55,015 nucleotides of DNA from Actinomycetaceae bacterium (GTDB lineage: Bacteria > Actinomycetota > Actinomycetes > Actinomycetales > Actinomycetaceae), in contig JAUNVP010000017.1 of NCBI GenBank assembly GCA_030537615.1, forward strand, positions 1 to 55,015, written 5' to 3'. Both the position numbers and the translations under genes were made by a program. Below the pieces are notes generated by a model. The model saw only the letters and a program-made list of their open reading frames with translations. It ran no database searches and was not told the origin of the DNA. Below, piece by piece: positions 38,413 through 47,242 of the stretch. How positions within the stretch are numbered: the stretch's first letter is position 1; every line of letters begins with the position of its first letter.

Positions 38413-39860
38413 GGGTTATCCACGCTGCTCCCGTCGCCATCGAAGACCTGAGTATTCGCTATCCCAACGGAACGCAGGTCATCTCCGGCCTCAATATCCG
38501 CATAGAACCAGGCTCGTACACGCTCATCGCTGGACCAACGGGGTGCGGGAAATCGACACTTGGACTGTGTTTGGCCGGCATATTGGGATTTGGTATCCCG
38601 GCGCGTATCAGTGGCACTGTTTCAATTAATGGCAGACGCCTCGATCAAATGGAACGCGCCGATATTAGCCGCTACGTCGCGACAGTGTGGCAGTCTCCCG
38701 AAGCGCAAATGTGTGCGCGCACCGTACTCGACGAGGTACGACTCGGTCTCGACTACCGGCAAGTGCCCGTGGCACAGGCCGATAGGCGGGCACTCGACGC
38801 ACTCGAAGCGGTGGGATTGGCCCATATTGACCCGTCGCGCGATCCGCTGACACTGTCGGGGGGAGAACAGCAACGTCTCGCCCTGGCGGCGGCCCTCGTC
38901 CTCGATGCGCCGGTGCTCATCATGGACGAAGCTACCTCCCAGCTTGACGATTCCGCGGCGCAGCAATTTCGCCACGCGCTCATTGATGCACGAAAGCGGC
39001 GGAACCTGACGATTATCGCCATCGACCATCGTCCGGCCCTCCACCTGCCAATGGCTGATCGTCTCATGGTGCTTGATCATGACGGGACGGTAGCTCTTGA
39101 CGGGCCGCCCGAACAGATTTACACCCGTCATGCCGCCACCTGTCGTCACCTGGGGATACGCGTACCGGGCACGGGCGAGCGCTACCAGGAGTATCCCCGC
39201 TACGCGATAGCGTCCAGCGACGATCACGCGCTCGCCACCCACGAACTCGGGGTGCGTGTCGGGAGGGCACGTTTGCTCACGGATATTACCTGGGCACTGC
39301 CACCGGGGGCCATCGCCATTGTGCGCGGTCCGAACGGGGCGGGCAAAAGCACCCTGCTGCGATGTCTAGCGACCGAACTGAAACCGTCCACCGGTTCCAT
39401 TACCCCCGGACCGCGGTCACGAGTGCGAGCCGGGATCGGATACGCACCTCAACAGGGGGCCGACCTGTTTCTCAATGCCACTGTTGGCGCGGAGCTGACT
39501 GCGGCGCTACGCAGGTCGATACGTCAACGCGAAGTCGATGAGGACGCTATCGGCCCACTCCTGCACCGCGCCCACCTCGACGGATTGGCCCATCACCATC
39601 CGCTTCGGCTATCCGGCGGGCAACGCCAGCGTCTCAACGTGGCATCGGCTCTGGCGACCTCCCCGAAGATTCTCATTGCCGATGAGCCAACCAGCGCCCA
39701 AGATGTCAACGGTTCGCGCGCGATTTTCGACCTCCTTACCTACGGCGCCTCACAGCGGGTGACGCTGTTAGCAACCCACGATTCTGACGTCACCGGCACG
39801 ATTGCGACTCACATCCTCGACATCCGCGAAGGGCAACTGACGGGGGTGGAGGAGTTGTGA
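38409..39860 (+). CDS. ECF transporter duplicated ATPase (EcfA1-EcfA2 fusion)
   Basis: A 483-residue protein with two ABC ATPase domains. Domain 1: Walker A GPTGCGKS near residue 40, signature LSGGEQQRL near 155, Walker B LIMDEATS near 178. Domain 2: GPNGAGKS near 310, signature LSGGQRQRL near 403, Walker B LIADEPTS near 426. Most ECF systems encode these as two proteins. GTG 38409 overlaps the S-component stop (GTGA). A much longer frame starting inside the S gene is a shadow, since the domain begins just after this GTG. Confidence 0.9.
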   Translation: MRVIHAAPVAIEDLSIRYPNGTQVISGLNIRIEPGSYTLIAGPTGCGKSTLGLCLAGILGFGIPARISGTVSINGRRLDQMERADISRYVATVWQSPEAQMCARTVLDEVRLGLDYRQVPVAQADRRALDALEAVGLAHIDPSRDPLTLSGGEQQRLALAAALVLDAPVLIMDEATSQLDDSAAQQFRHALIDARKRRNLTIIAIDHRPALHLPMADRLMVLDHDGTVALDGPPEQIYTRHAATCRHLGIRVPGTGERYQEYPRYAIASSDDHALATHELGVRVGRARLLTDITWALPPGAIAIVRGPNGAGKSTLLRCLATELKPSTGSITPGPRSRVRAGIGYAPQQGADLFLNATVGAELTAALRRSIRQREVDEDAIGPLLHRAHLDGLAHHHPLRLSGGQRQRLNVASALATSPKILIADEPTSAQDVNGSRAIFDLLTYGASQRVTLLATHDSDVTGTIATHILDIREGQLTGVEEL

Positions 39861-40585
39861 AAGTTCATCCGTTGGCCGTCATTGCCATGCCGCTGGTGTA
39901 CTGGCTATTTGTGCTCCGCACACAACTGGTTGGAGCACATATCGTTGTGATCGTCGGTGTCTTGCTTATCGTTCTCATCAAACGGCCCCGTGTGGCGGTG
40001 AAGCTCGTGGCATTTGGTGCCGTACTCATTCCGCTCATGTGGGTGGGGTACGTACTGTGGTTGCCGGAACCCGCGGGCGACCCGATTATCTGGGGAAGTG
40101 CGAGCGGTTGGCATATCACGCGTGGCGTTGCGCTGTTCGGACTGGCCGGGGCGCTCCGGGTGTATGCCATGGGACTCCTCGTTGTCCCGCCGCTCGTATT
40201 CGTTGACTGGATCATCGTTGTCGATACATTGATCAAACATTTTCGCGTTCCCTATCGGATCCTCGACATCGGGATTTTCGCCAACCGATACGTCGCGCGC
40301 ATGCAACGTGATTTCCGCGCCGCCCGCCACCTCACGCGCCTGCGTACCCGTCGCGGAACTAACCCGATCGTGGCATTCCACTCCGTGATCCCCGTCTTAA
40401 CCGCGTCACTACGCCACGGCGAACAACTGTCGAATGCTCTCGATGCCCGCGGTTTCGATTCTGCACCCCGTCGCACCGTCCACCACGCCCAACCTGTCCG
40501 CATCGTCGATGTCGTAGTTCTCCTGGCGGTGTGGAGCCTCCTGTTTGCTCTCATCAGTTTCGTCAATTATCTGCACGTCATCTAA
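39857..40585 (+). CDS. ECF transporter T component (EcfT)
   Basis: A 242-residue transmembrane coupling protein with about five hydrophobic segments. Two T-component landmarks occur in the cytoplasmic part: the RRGTN region near residue 168 and an Ala-Arg-Gly motif (ALDARGF) near 196-202, which contacts the ATPases. The GTG start overlaps the ATPase stop by four bases. With the S and A genes it makes a complete group II ECF importer in one operon. Confidence 0.88.
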   Translation: MKVHPLAVIAMPLVYWLFVLRTQLVGAHIVVIVGVLLIVLIKRPRVAVKLVAFGAVLIPLMWVGYVLWLPEPAGDPIIWGSASGWHITRGVALFGLAGALRVYAMGLLVVPPLVFVDWIIVVDTLIKHFRVPYRILDIGIFANRYVARMQRDFRAARHLTRLRTRRGTNPIVAFHSVIPVLTASLRHGEQLSNALDARGFDSAPRRTVHHAQPVRIVDVVVLLAVWSLLFALISFVNYLHVI

Positions 40586-40602
40586 GCGAAGAAAGAGAAA
40601 CC

Positions 40603-42492
40603 ATGAGAACTATTCGTCCTTTTGAATCTTTCCCCATATGTGCTCGGATCCTCCGCGTGCTACGCGTCGAAGATATTACTGACGGAATGCGTCGAGTCAC
40701 ACTCGGCGGTGAAGGACTCGCCGCGCATACCGCTCCCAATGGTTTGCCGGTTATCGAGTTTGATTCACACGGCTTCGATGACGACCTCAAACTGGTCTTC
40801 ACCCACCCCGATGCCGATGCACCCGTTTACGTTACTCAGTCTGAAGGGCGTGTGAATTGGCCGCGTGAAGACCCCCATTTCCTTATGCGCACGTACACGG
40901 CGCGCCGCTGGGATGCGCAGGCCGGCGAACTCGACATTGATTTCGTCACGCACGGGGTCGGGGTGGCCACGACCTGGGCCATGCGCGCCAAACCGGGAGA
41001 CGAAATCCAGGTAATCGGTCCTAAGGGGTGGGGCGGCAATCCGGTCGGCGTCGATTGGATAATGGTGGGCGCTGACGAAACCGCCCTCCCCGCCGTGGGG
41101 CGGTGGCTTGAGCAGTGGCCCGAGGGCGTGCGCGGGCAAGTCTTTATCGAAATCGCCGAGGACTCCCATCGCCAAGACCTGGTGAACCCCGAAGGCGTGG
41201 AAATTACCTGGTTGAGTCGCGGTGGGGCGGCCGCCGGAACGAAGCCGCTTCTGCATGACGCATTGACCAACGCTCCGTGGTGGGATGGTGAAGTGTACGT
41301 GTGGGTTGCCGGCGAAGCGCTGTCGATTGCCCCGATTCGCCGGTGGCTGCGCAAAGACAAAGAAATCCCGCGCGAACGCGTCGAAGTGACGGGATACTGG
41401 CGCTACCGCGAGGTTGATTCGAGCGCCGCGGATGCAGCTTTGCCCGACCCCAACGCCATGAAAGATCTTGATTTCGAGTTCCACGAACTGATCGACATCA
41501 TTCCCGGCGTTGCGCTGCGCGTGGCCCGTACGATTGGCCTTGACGAACCTCTGCTGTCGGGCCCGCAGTCTTTCGCAGAACTCCTATCGTTTACTGGTAC
41601 TGACGAGAACGGGTTGCGCAAACTCCTGCGTTACCTGGCCGCGATCGGCATTGTTGTCGAGGAGGGGGACGTGTGGTCGCTGACACCGCTGGGCTACTGC
41701 TTCGATAGCGAGCATTTCACCGCGGATCTCGATATGCGCGGGCCGCAGGGTCTCGCCCCGATCCACGCAGCAGTTGAACTTGCCTGTGCAGTGCGTGAGG
41801 GCCGTAGCCAACACGACATCCACTTCGGATCATCGTGGAATGACTACGTACTGCAGCGGCCTGAAATGGTGCGCAATAAGCTCGATCTCGACGCCATGAT
41901 GGCTGGTTTCGTCAGCGGTGCTTTGGCCTCGAACCCGCTTCTTGCGCGGCTTCGTTCAATTACGTTTGTCGGGCGCGGCGCCATTGAGTTCGCGCAGGCG
42001 CTGAGGTCGACTCAGCCCGGCATGACGGTCAATATCGTTGAACCAGACGCCATCGCGCAGACGCTCCGCCGGGAGTTTGATACCACCGGTATCACCGTGC
42101 AGAGCGCCCAACTGAATGACCCGTTCCCCTGTCAGGCCGACGCGGTGTTTTTGAGCGATACTACGTCTCACCGCAGCGATGGAGACGTTGTTGAGCTCCT
42201 GTCCGCGGCCTCCGCCTCGATTACTCCAGGGGGAGTCGTGCTCGTCGGTGGATACGTCCTCGGAGAGGACAGTGACGACCATGCGCTTGCCAACGATCTG
42301 GTCAACTTCGCCCTGACCGGCGGCGGATTACGTACCGCCGAGGAGATCGAAGCATTGGCAACCGAGGCCGGCCTCACCGTCCAACACCGCATGCCCATGG
42401 CCTGGGGACTACAGCTATTCGTGCTGGGCTCAGTACGGACCTCGGGGCGGATTAATACAGAGCTAAGGCCGGTTGGCGAAATGCTCAAGTAA
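40603..42492 (+). CDS. Siderophore-interacting flavoprotein fused to a methyltransferase-like domain
   Basis: A 629-residue two-domain protein. Residues 1-270 are a siderophore-interacting (SIP) FAD/NAD(P)H domain: an MRRVTLGG-type barrel start, the FAD motif RTYTARRW near residue 92 and a C-terminal YWRYRE typical of SIPs. SIPs reduce ferric siderophores to release iron. Residues about 290-625 resemble a winged-helix O-methyltransferase: a dimerisation helix region, then a Rossmann part where the usual SAM-binding Gly-rich loop reads FVGRGAIEFA, so SAM binding is uncertain. ATG 40603 follows GAAAGAGAAA; the frame continues upstream into ecfT and is not used. It overlaps trkA tail-to-tail by 30 bp. 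Confidence 0.85.
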   Translation: MRTIRPFESFPICARILRVLRVEDITDGMRRVTLGGEGLAAHTAPNGLPVIEFDSHGFDDDLKLVFTHPDADAPVYVTQSEGRVNWPREDPHFLMRTYTARRWDAQAGELDIDFVTHGVGVATTWAMRAKPGDEIQVIGPKGWGGNPVGVDWIMVGADETALPAVGRWLEQWPEGVRGQVFIEIAEDSHRQDLVNPEGVEITWLSRGGAAAGTKPLLHDALTNAPWWDGEVYVWVAGEALSIAPIRRWLRKDKEIPRERVEVTGYWRYREVDSSAADAALPDPNAMKDLDFEFHELIDIIPGVALRVARTIGLDEPLLSGPQSFAELLSFTGTDENGLRKLLRYLAAIGIVVEEGDVWSLTPLGYCFDSEHFTADLDMRGPQGLAPIHAAVELACAVREGRSQHDIHFGSSWNDYVLQRPEMVRNKLDLDAMMAGFVSGALASNPLLARLRSITFVGRGAIEFAQALRSTQPGMTVNIVEPDAIAQTLRREFDTTGITVQSAQLNDPFPCQADAVFLSDTTSHRSDGDVVELLSAASASITPGGVVLVGGYVLGEDSDDHALANDLVNFALTGGGLRTAEEIEALATEAGLTVQHRMPMAWGLQLFVLGSVRTSGRINTELRPVGEMLK

Positions 42493-43134
42493 GGTGCCGT
42501 CGCCCGAGACGATAATAATGTCCTCACGGTCGATCCGGGTATCCGCGGCAGCGTATTCAAAGCCGCGGCCCGGTTCGAGGATACCGAGGACATTGACACC
42601 GTACTTGGCGCGAATGTCGGACTCCGCGAGCGTGAAGCCCTGGACCTCTTTCGGTGGGCGCATCTTCATAATGGCGAAGCCCTGCTTGTCCATCTCGATG
42701 TAGTCGAGCATTCGACCTGACACCAGGTGAGCGGTGCGTTGTCCAGCGTCGAACTCGGGGTAGACGACGTGGTGGGCGCCAATGCGACGCAAAATACGAC
42801 CGTGCTCGCGGGAGGTGGCCTTAGCCCAGATCGAGGGCATTTCCAGGTCCACGAGGTTGGCGGTTACCAGGACCGACGCTTCGAGCGATGAACCGACGCC
42901 TACCACAGCAGAGGAGAAGTCCCGGGCCCCGAGTTGTTCGAGAGCTTCAACAGATGACGCATCGGCCTCGATCAGAGGAACCCGGCCCGAGAACTGCTGA
43001 ACTTTCACGGGGTCTTTCTCCACGGCCATGATTTCTCGGCCCAGGCGGTCAAGTGTGGCAGCCACAGCCGACCCAAATCGGCCCAGCCCGATGACGAGGG
43101 TGCCGCTCGATTGCTGCCAATCCGATTCAGCCAC
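42463..43134 (-). CDS. trkA: Potassium uptake regulatory subunit TrkA/KtrA
   Basis: A 223-residue cytoplasmic RCK protein. The N-terminal Rossmann fold has GLGRFGSA with the nucleotide-binding glycines and an acidic residue (VEKDP) after strand 2; an RCK_C domain follows (about 140-223), the part that binds cyclic di-AMP in KtrA homologues. GTG 43134 is preferred because GGAGGAGGA lies just upstream; a longer start at 43176 precedes that site. It gates the TrkH-type channel encoded 55 bp upstream. Confidence 0.93.
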   Translation of the reverse strand: MAESDWQQSSGTLVIGLGRFGSAVAATLDRLGREIMAVEKDPVKVQQFSGRVPLIEADASSVEALEQLGARDFSSAVVGVGSSLEASVLVTANLVDLEMPSIWAKATSREHGRILRRIGAHHVVYPEFDAGQRTAHLVSGRMLDYIEMDKQGFAIMKMRPPKEVQGFTLAESDIRAKYGVNVLGILEPGRGFEYAAADTRIDREDIIIVSGDGTLLEHFANRP

Positions 43135-43189
43135 GCGTCCTCCTCCGTAGTGTGTTTGTGGTTCTAAGTGTGGCACATCCGCAGTGTGC

Positions 43190-44668
43190 TTAACCGATGA
43201 TAGGCCGCTCTTCGGGCATGCGAATAACCCGGCGCCGCTCGCGCAGAGCCAGTGCGGCCGCTACGGTCATTGTTCCGGTGCGTCCGAGATACATTAACGC
43301 CGACAGTACGTATTTTCCGCCGTCGGGCAGGTCGGGGGTGATACCGGTGGATAAGCCGACTGTGCCGAAGGCGGAGATTGCTTCGAAGAGCACGACGTCC
43401 AGTGAATACGACGTGATCGTTAAGAGAATGAGAACGGCGATAGATACGAGCGCCGCACCGATCATTGCAACCGCCACTGCCAGGCGGACTGTTGAGGGTG
43501 GGATTCGGCGGCCGAATGCTTCGATGTCGCGGTCACCGCGAGCTTCGGCGAGAACAGCGAGTGCGAGGACGGCTATGGTGGTCACTTTAATGCCGCCGCC
43601 AGTTGACGCCGAGCCGCCGCCAATAAACATGAGGAGATCTTGAATCCACCAGGTACCGCGAGTCATTTGACCGACGTCGAGGATAGAAATACCGGATGAG
43701 CGAGCATTGACGCCAGCGAGGAGCGAGTGAAGAATCCGATCCTTAATGCCTAACGCACCGTAGGTGGCCGGGTTTGACCATTCGGAGGCGGCGACCATCA
43801 ACGCGCCCACGATAGCGAGAGCAAGATAGGTGGTGACTGTCAGTTTGGTGTGGAGCGTGAGGCGGCGCGGAACTCTCCAGTTACGCGTCAAATCCATGAT
43901 GGCTGGGAATCCCACCGCGCCGACTGCAGTGCCGAGGATAATCGGGATAATCATCCAGGCATCTGACATAAATGGAGTGAGACCGTCGGGTAAGACGACA
44001 AATCCCGCATTGTTGAAGATTGAAATCGCCATGAAAAGCGCGTACCACAGGGCGTGAAAGAAGTCGTAGTCGAGGGTGAGGTAGCGCGGAAATAGTGCGG
44101 CGAAAATCGATAGGTCGGCGATGACCGCGGTCATCACGACGGCCCGCAGGAGCGCGCCGACTTGGCCGAGACTCGACGTTTTCGTCTCACTGGCAGCAAG
44201 CATGCGTTGGGTCAGACCAATATGGCGCGAAACCGCCAGACCAAGGAGGGACGCGAGAGTCATCACGCCGAGGCCACCGATAGAGATTCCGGTGGCAAGG
44301 ACGATCTGCCCGAACAGTGACCAATAGTTTGCCGTATCAACTGTTGTTAATCCCGTGACGCACACCGCTGAGGTGGCGTTAAAAAGCGCATCGGCAAACG
44401 GAGCTCGATCTCCGGTAATCGTGGCGAACGGCAAACTGAGTAAAGCGGTGACGGTGGCAATAATGGAGGCGAATACCGTCATAGCAAGCCGCGCGGGATA
44501 GGTGCGGGCGATGTGATCGACCTTGGTTCGCATACGTTCGCCCAAGGTCGGGTCAACGCTTGGTGCAGTCATCCCCGTGGGAGTGATCGGAGTGGGCTGA
44601 TGGAGCTCGGGAGGCGCACTTTCAGGGCGGAACTCAGCGTGTTGCGAGCGGGAGAACGGTAGTCTCAT
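43190..44668 (-). CDS. trkH: Potassium uptake transmembrane subunit TrkH/KtrB
   Basis: A 492-residue K+ translocating protein built of four pore-loop repeats. Selectivity-filter glycines are seen in SAVCVTGLT, FNNAGF, GGGSASTGGGIK and SAFGTVGLS. The start ATG 44668 has GGGAGGG about 12 bases upstream; a longer frame to 44827 adds a hydrophilic stretch not seen in the family. It is followed by trkA, and the two make one potassium uptake system. Confidence 0.94.
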   Translation of the reverse strand: MRLPFSRSQHAEFRPESAPPELHQPTPITPTGMTAPSVDPTLGERMRTKVDHIARTYPARLAMTVFASIIATVTALLSLPFATITGDRAPFADALFNATSAVCVTGLTTVDTANYWSLFGQIVLATGISIGGLGVMTLASLLGLAVSRHIGLTQRMLAASETKTSSLGQVGALLRAVVMTAVIADLSIFAALFPRYLTLDYDFFHALWYALFMAISIFNNAGFVVLPDGLTPFMSDAWMIIPIILGTAVGAVGFPAIMDLTRNWRVPRRLTLHTKLTVTTYLALAIVGALMVAASEWSNPATYGALGIKDRILHSLLAGVNARSSGISILDVGQMTRGTWWIQDLLMFIGGGSASTGGGIKVTTIAVLALAVLAEARGDRDIEAFGRRIPPSTVRLAVAVAMIGAALVSIAVLILLTITSYSLDVVLFEAISAFGTVGLSTGITPDLPDGGKYVLSALMYLGRTGTMTVAAALALRERRRVIRMPEERPIIG

Positions 44669-44976
44669 CGCCTGATGTCCCTCCCATTGCGTTGCGACGA
44701 ATGTGATGAGCGCGTGGCACGTGGGGCCACTGGTGGCACGCGGTACGTTCGCGGTATATCGATACTGTACCGTGTCTGGTATCGGCTTCGCTTTCAAGAC
44801 ATCACTGAGATTGAGCGACCACGACACGCGCGTTTTGCTTACGGCTCGGTCACAGTGTGACGGCTATACCGCTAGTTAGCTACCATCGACACCGCCTTTT
44901 CGATTAGTATGGCGCTAAAGCACATGAACTGGAAAGCTTATAGCTTTTCGCCCATCGCAGTGAGAAACGGATTGAT
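44669..44976. other. Intergenic region between trkH and the HTH gene, with dyads
   Basis: About 308 bp without a supported gene. CGGTAC and GTACCG arms near 44742-44775 surround a TATCGATA palindrome, upstream of trkH on the minus strand. AAAGCT-TAT-AGCTTT (44933-44947), followed by a T, sits about 30 bp before the HTH gene. These may be operators or RNA hairpins. No ydaO-type cyclic di-AMP riboswitch core was found. Confidence 0.4.
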
Positions 44977-45192
44977 ATGCAGCCTGAACGCCCGCAATTT
45001 GTCACGGTCGCCGAGGTCGCTGACATCATGCGCGTGTCGAAAATGACTGTGTACCGGATGATTCACGCGGGTGAGTTGCCAGCTATGCGAGTTGGAAAGT
45101 CATTTCGAGTCCCGCAATCAGCAGTAACTCAGTTGATTGATGCGGGCCTAGCTGGATGGGACCGGGAGGAAACTGGAACGACAGGAAGGTAA
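44977..45192 (+). CDS. Small MerR/excisionase-type DNA-binding protein
   Basis: A 71-residue protein consisting almost wholly of a winged helix-turn-helix of the excisionase/MerR class: FVTVAEVADIMRVSKMTVYRMI, then a wing with GELPAMRVGKSFRV. Single-domain relatives, such as the BldC type, act as developmental or global regulators in actinobacteria. There is no integrase or phage gene nearby, so a chromosomal regulator is more likely than an excisionase. The next gene, 96 bp downstream, encodes bS22. Confidence 0.85.
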   Translation: MQPERPQFVTVAEVADIMRVSKMTVYRMIHAGELPAMRVGKSFRVPQSAVTQLIDAGLAGWDREETGTTGR

Positions 45193-45288
45193 ACTAACTT
45201 TCGTTGTCGGTTCACGAGGTGTGCCGAATCATTACCGTTGTCGAATGTGCCCGGTTTGTCCGGGCTCGAAAATTTGAGGAGGGGCAAG

Positions 45289-45387
45289 ATGGGCTCCGTA
45301 GTAAAGAAACGACGCAAGCGTATGGCGAAGAAGAAGCACCGTAAGTTGCTTCGTAAGACTCGTCACCAACGTCGTAACAAGAAGTAA
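45289..45387 (+). CDS. Small ribosomal subunit protein bS22 (AURKAIP1/COX24 family)
   Basis: A 32-residue, extremely basic protein (MGSVVKKRRKRMAKKK at the start, ending RRNKK). It matches the actinobacterial bS22 protein seen in mycobacterial ribosome structures, related to the mitochondrial AURKAIP1/COX24 family. It is preceded by a very strong GAGGAGGGG ribosome site and followed by its own terminator, as expected for a highly expressed ribosomal protein. Too short to be caught by length-filtered gene calling. Confidence 0.93.
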   Translation: MGSVVKKRRKRMAKKKHRKLLRKTRHQRRNKK

Positions 45388-45393
45388 GAAATA

Positions 45394-45419
45394 GGCCCCG
45401 GTTTCGGGGTCTTTTCTTT
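45394..45419 (+). terminator. Intrinsic terminator after bS22
   Basis: GCCCCG-GTTT-CGGGGT, a 6-bp stem with one G-T pair and a 4-nt loop, is followed by CTTTTCTTT. It starts 7 bp after the bS22 stop. Confidence 0.85.
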
Positions 45420-45436
45420 CGAATAAGGGGGGAGCG

Positions 45437-46111
45437 GTGGAGACGACAATTCACGTCATGCGCCACGGCGAAGTACATAACCCGGAGGCCGTGTTGTACG
45501 GTCGTCGCCCAGGATACGGCCTATCAGATTTAGGGTGGGCGATGGCCGAGACTGTAGCCGAGACTCTGAAGAAAAGCGATCACGATATCCGCTCGGTTAT
45601 CGCATCGCCGCTATTGCGTGCCCAGATGACGGCAACACCCACCGCGCGTGCCTTTGGCCTGGAGGTCGATTCCGATCCGCGTCTGATTGAAGCGTGGAAC
45701 TCGTTTGAGGGCGTTGCGGTCAATAAGAACCGAGCGCAACTCGCCCTCCCACGGTACTGGCCACGCTACGTCAACCCACTCAAACCGTCGTGGTCTGAAC
45801 CCTACGTTGATCTGGTCTCGCGGATGCGCGCGGCGGTATCAGATGCACTTCGGGACAATCAGGGTGGTGAAGCGCTTGTGGTCTCTCATCAACTCCCGAT
45901 TTGGACACTTCGATCGTGGGTCGAAGGAAGGCCGCTGGCGCATGATCCGCGTAAACGGGAGTGTTCACTTGCCTCTATCACGTCTTACGTGTTCATAGGG
46001 CGGACTTTGAAAGCAGTGACCTACTGGGAGCCGGCTGGTCATCTATTGCCGCAGGCGGAAGACATGGTGCCCGGCAATTCCGATGCTGATCTCGCCGGCG
46101 AGGACGCCTAA
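45437..46111 (+). CDS. Histidine phosphatase family protein
   Basis: A 224-residue phosphoglycerate-mutase-like phosphatase. The RHGEVHNP segment near residues 9-16 holds the phospho-accepting His, and VVSHQLP near 147-153 the second catalytic His. It starts at GTG 45437 with GGGGGAGC just upstream. The substrate is unknown. In other actinobacteria a close relative lies beside cytochrome c maturation genes; those are absent here, so the context adds nothing. A 5-codon gap-free run is not seen with the next gene, which starts 58 bp later. Confidence 0.88.
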   Translation: METTIHVMRHGEVHNPEAVLYGRRPGYGLSDLGWAMAETVAETLKKSDHDIRSVIASPLLRAQMTATPTARAFGLEVDSDPRLIEAWNSFEGVAVNKNRAQLALPRYWPRYVNPLKPSWSEPYVDLVSRMRAAVSDALRDNQGGEALVVSHQLPIWTLRSWVEGRPLAHDPRKRECSLASITSYVFIGRTLKAVTYWEPAGHLLPQAEDMVPGNSDADLAGEDA

Positions 46112-46168
46112 CTACGACCTCACCCGGTGGCATGTCACAATGGAGGGAGACCAACGAGTGAGGAGCCT

Positions 46169-46975
46169 ATGACTTCCGCGAAGCCAGATCGGCGAGCGAC
46201 TACTGACCAAGCGGCTCGGCGCAAAGAGATTGCGTCAATTGTGCTACGTCGTGGAGAAGTGTCGATCGACGATCTGAGTGAGCTGTCCGGAGTGTCGGTC
46301 ATGACGATCTACCGTGACATTGCGGTGCTGGAAAAAGCGGGGGTGCTGTATCGCAACCGCGGGAAAGTGGTGGCGGCGGCTTCGGGTCTCCACGAAGCGA
46401 CTGCGCGCTATCGGATGACGCAGGAGTCAGCTGAAAAGCAGGCGATGGCTCGAGCCGTTGCGCCTATGATTGCGCCGGGGTCCTCGGTGCTGATGGATGA
46501 TTCGACCTCTGCCGTGTGGGTGCTACGGCAACTGATGGATATGTCGCCGCTTTCTGTGGTGACGAACTCTCTTCTTGTGGCATCGGAGCTACAGGGAAAA
46601 TCGAAACACAGTCTCATGATGCTGGGGGGCGAATACCAGTCGTGGGCAGAAGCCACGATGGGGCCGGTGACGATTGCTAACCTCGAGAACCTGCATGCGG
46701 ATGTGTGCCTTATTTCCGCCTCCGGCGTGCGAGGGAACACGGTTTACCACCCCTATGCCGATGTTGCGGCAGTGAAGAAGAAAATGATGCAGGTGGCGGA
46801 GCGCACGATTTTGATTCTCGATCACACGAAGTTCACTCGTCGCGCACTCCACGCCTTCGGAACGTACGCAGACGCTGACATTGTCGTTGTTGATTCACAA
46901 ACACCGCGAGCGGTGATTGAACGAATCGAAGAGGCGAATGTGAGAGTGCATGTCGCGCAGGTGGAGTTGGACTGA
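46169..46975 (+). CDS. DeoR-family transcriptional regulator
   Basis: A 268-residue regulator. The N-terminal DeoR helix-turn-helix (about residues 15-70) reads VSIDDLSELSGVSVMTIYRDI. The C-terminal DeoRC sensor, with the DDSTSAVW loop near 110 and LILDHTKF near 218, binds sugar phosphates. ATG 46169 has AGGAG upstream; a GTG 42 bases earlier has no ribosome site. It is separated by 344 bp from the isomerase that heads the sugar/polyol cluster on the same strand and is its probable local regulator. Confidence 0.9.
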   Translation: MTSAKPDRRATTDQAARRKEIASIVLRRGEVSIDDLSELSGVSVMTIYRDIAVLEKAGVLYRNRGKVVAAASGLHEATARYRMTQESAEKQAMARAVAPMIAPGSSVLMDDSTSAVWVLRQLMDMSPLSVVTNSLLVASELQGKSKHSLMMLGGEYQSWAEATMGPVTIANLENLHADVCLISASGVRGNTVYHPYADVAAVKKKMMQVAERTILILDHTKFTRRALHAFGTYADADIVVVDSQTPRAVIERIEEANVRVHVAQVELD

Positions 46976-47242
46976 GCGTGCGGGTACGCCCGTGGCGGTG
47001 CGCGAGGCAGGGCGTGGTTATCGAGAGGTTCGGGCGAGCAACCAGCGTTGTGCCATCGTGAAACCCATAGAATGGCGAAAACATGCGGCTAAAGTCCCGG
47101 CGCATTTTCACTCGGACGGAAAATCGGTCTGCACCTTTGTTCTAGTTGTGTCATATGTGTAAGTTTTGAGAAATTTTTGCCACAATGATGATGTAGATCA
47201 CGTAGAGATTATCGGTTTACGCGAAAAATAACAGAAAAACTG
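46976..47242. other. Intergenic region upstream of the carbohydrate cluster
   Basis: No gene is supported. A weak CGGG-TACG-CCCG hairpin lies just after the DeoR stop. The right half (47160-47242) is A/T-rich compared with its surroundings and includes AACAG-AAAAA-CTGTT (47230-47244), a perfect 5-bp dyad next to the promoter. Confidence 0.4.

Noticed and set aside
44977-45192. Phage excisionase as evidence for an integrated element
   Set aside because: No integrase, attachment repeats or other phage genes are nearby; single-domain relatives are chromosomal regulators.
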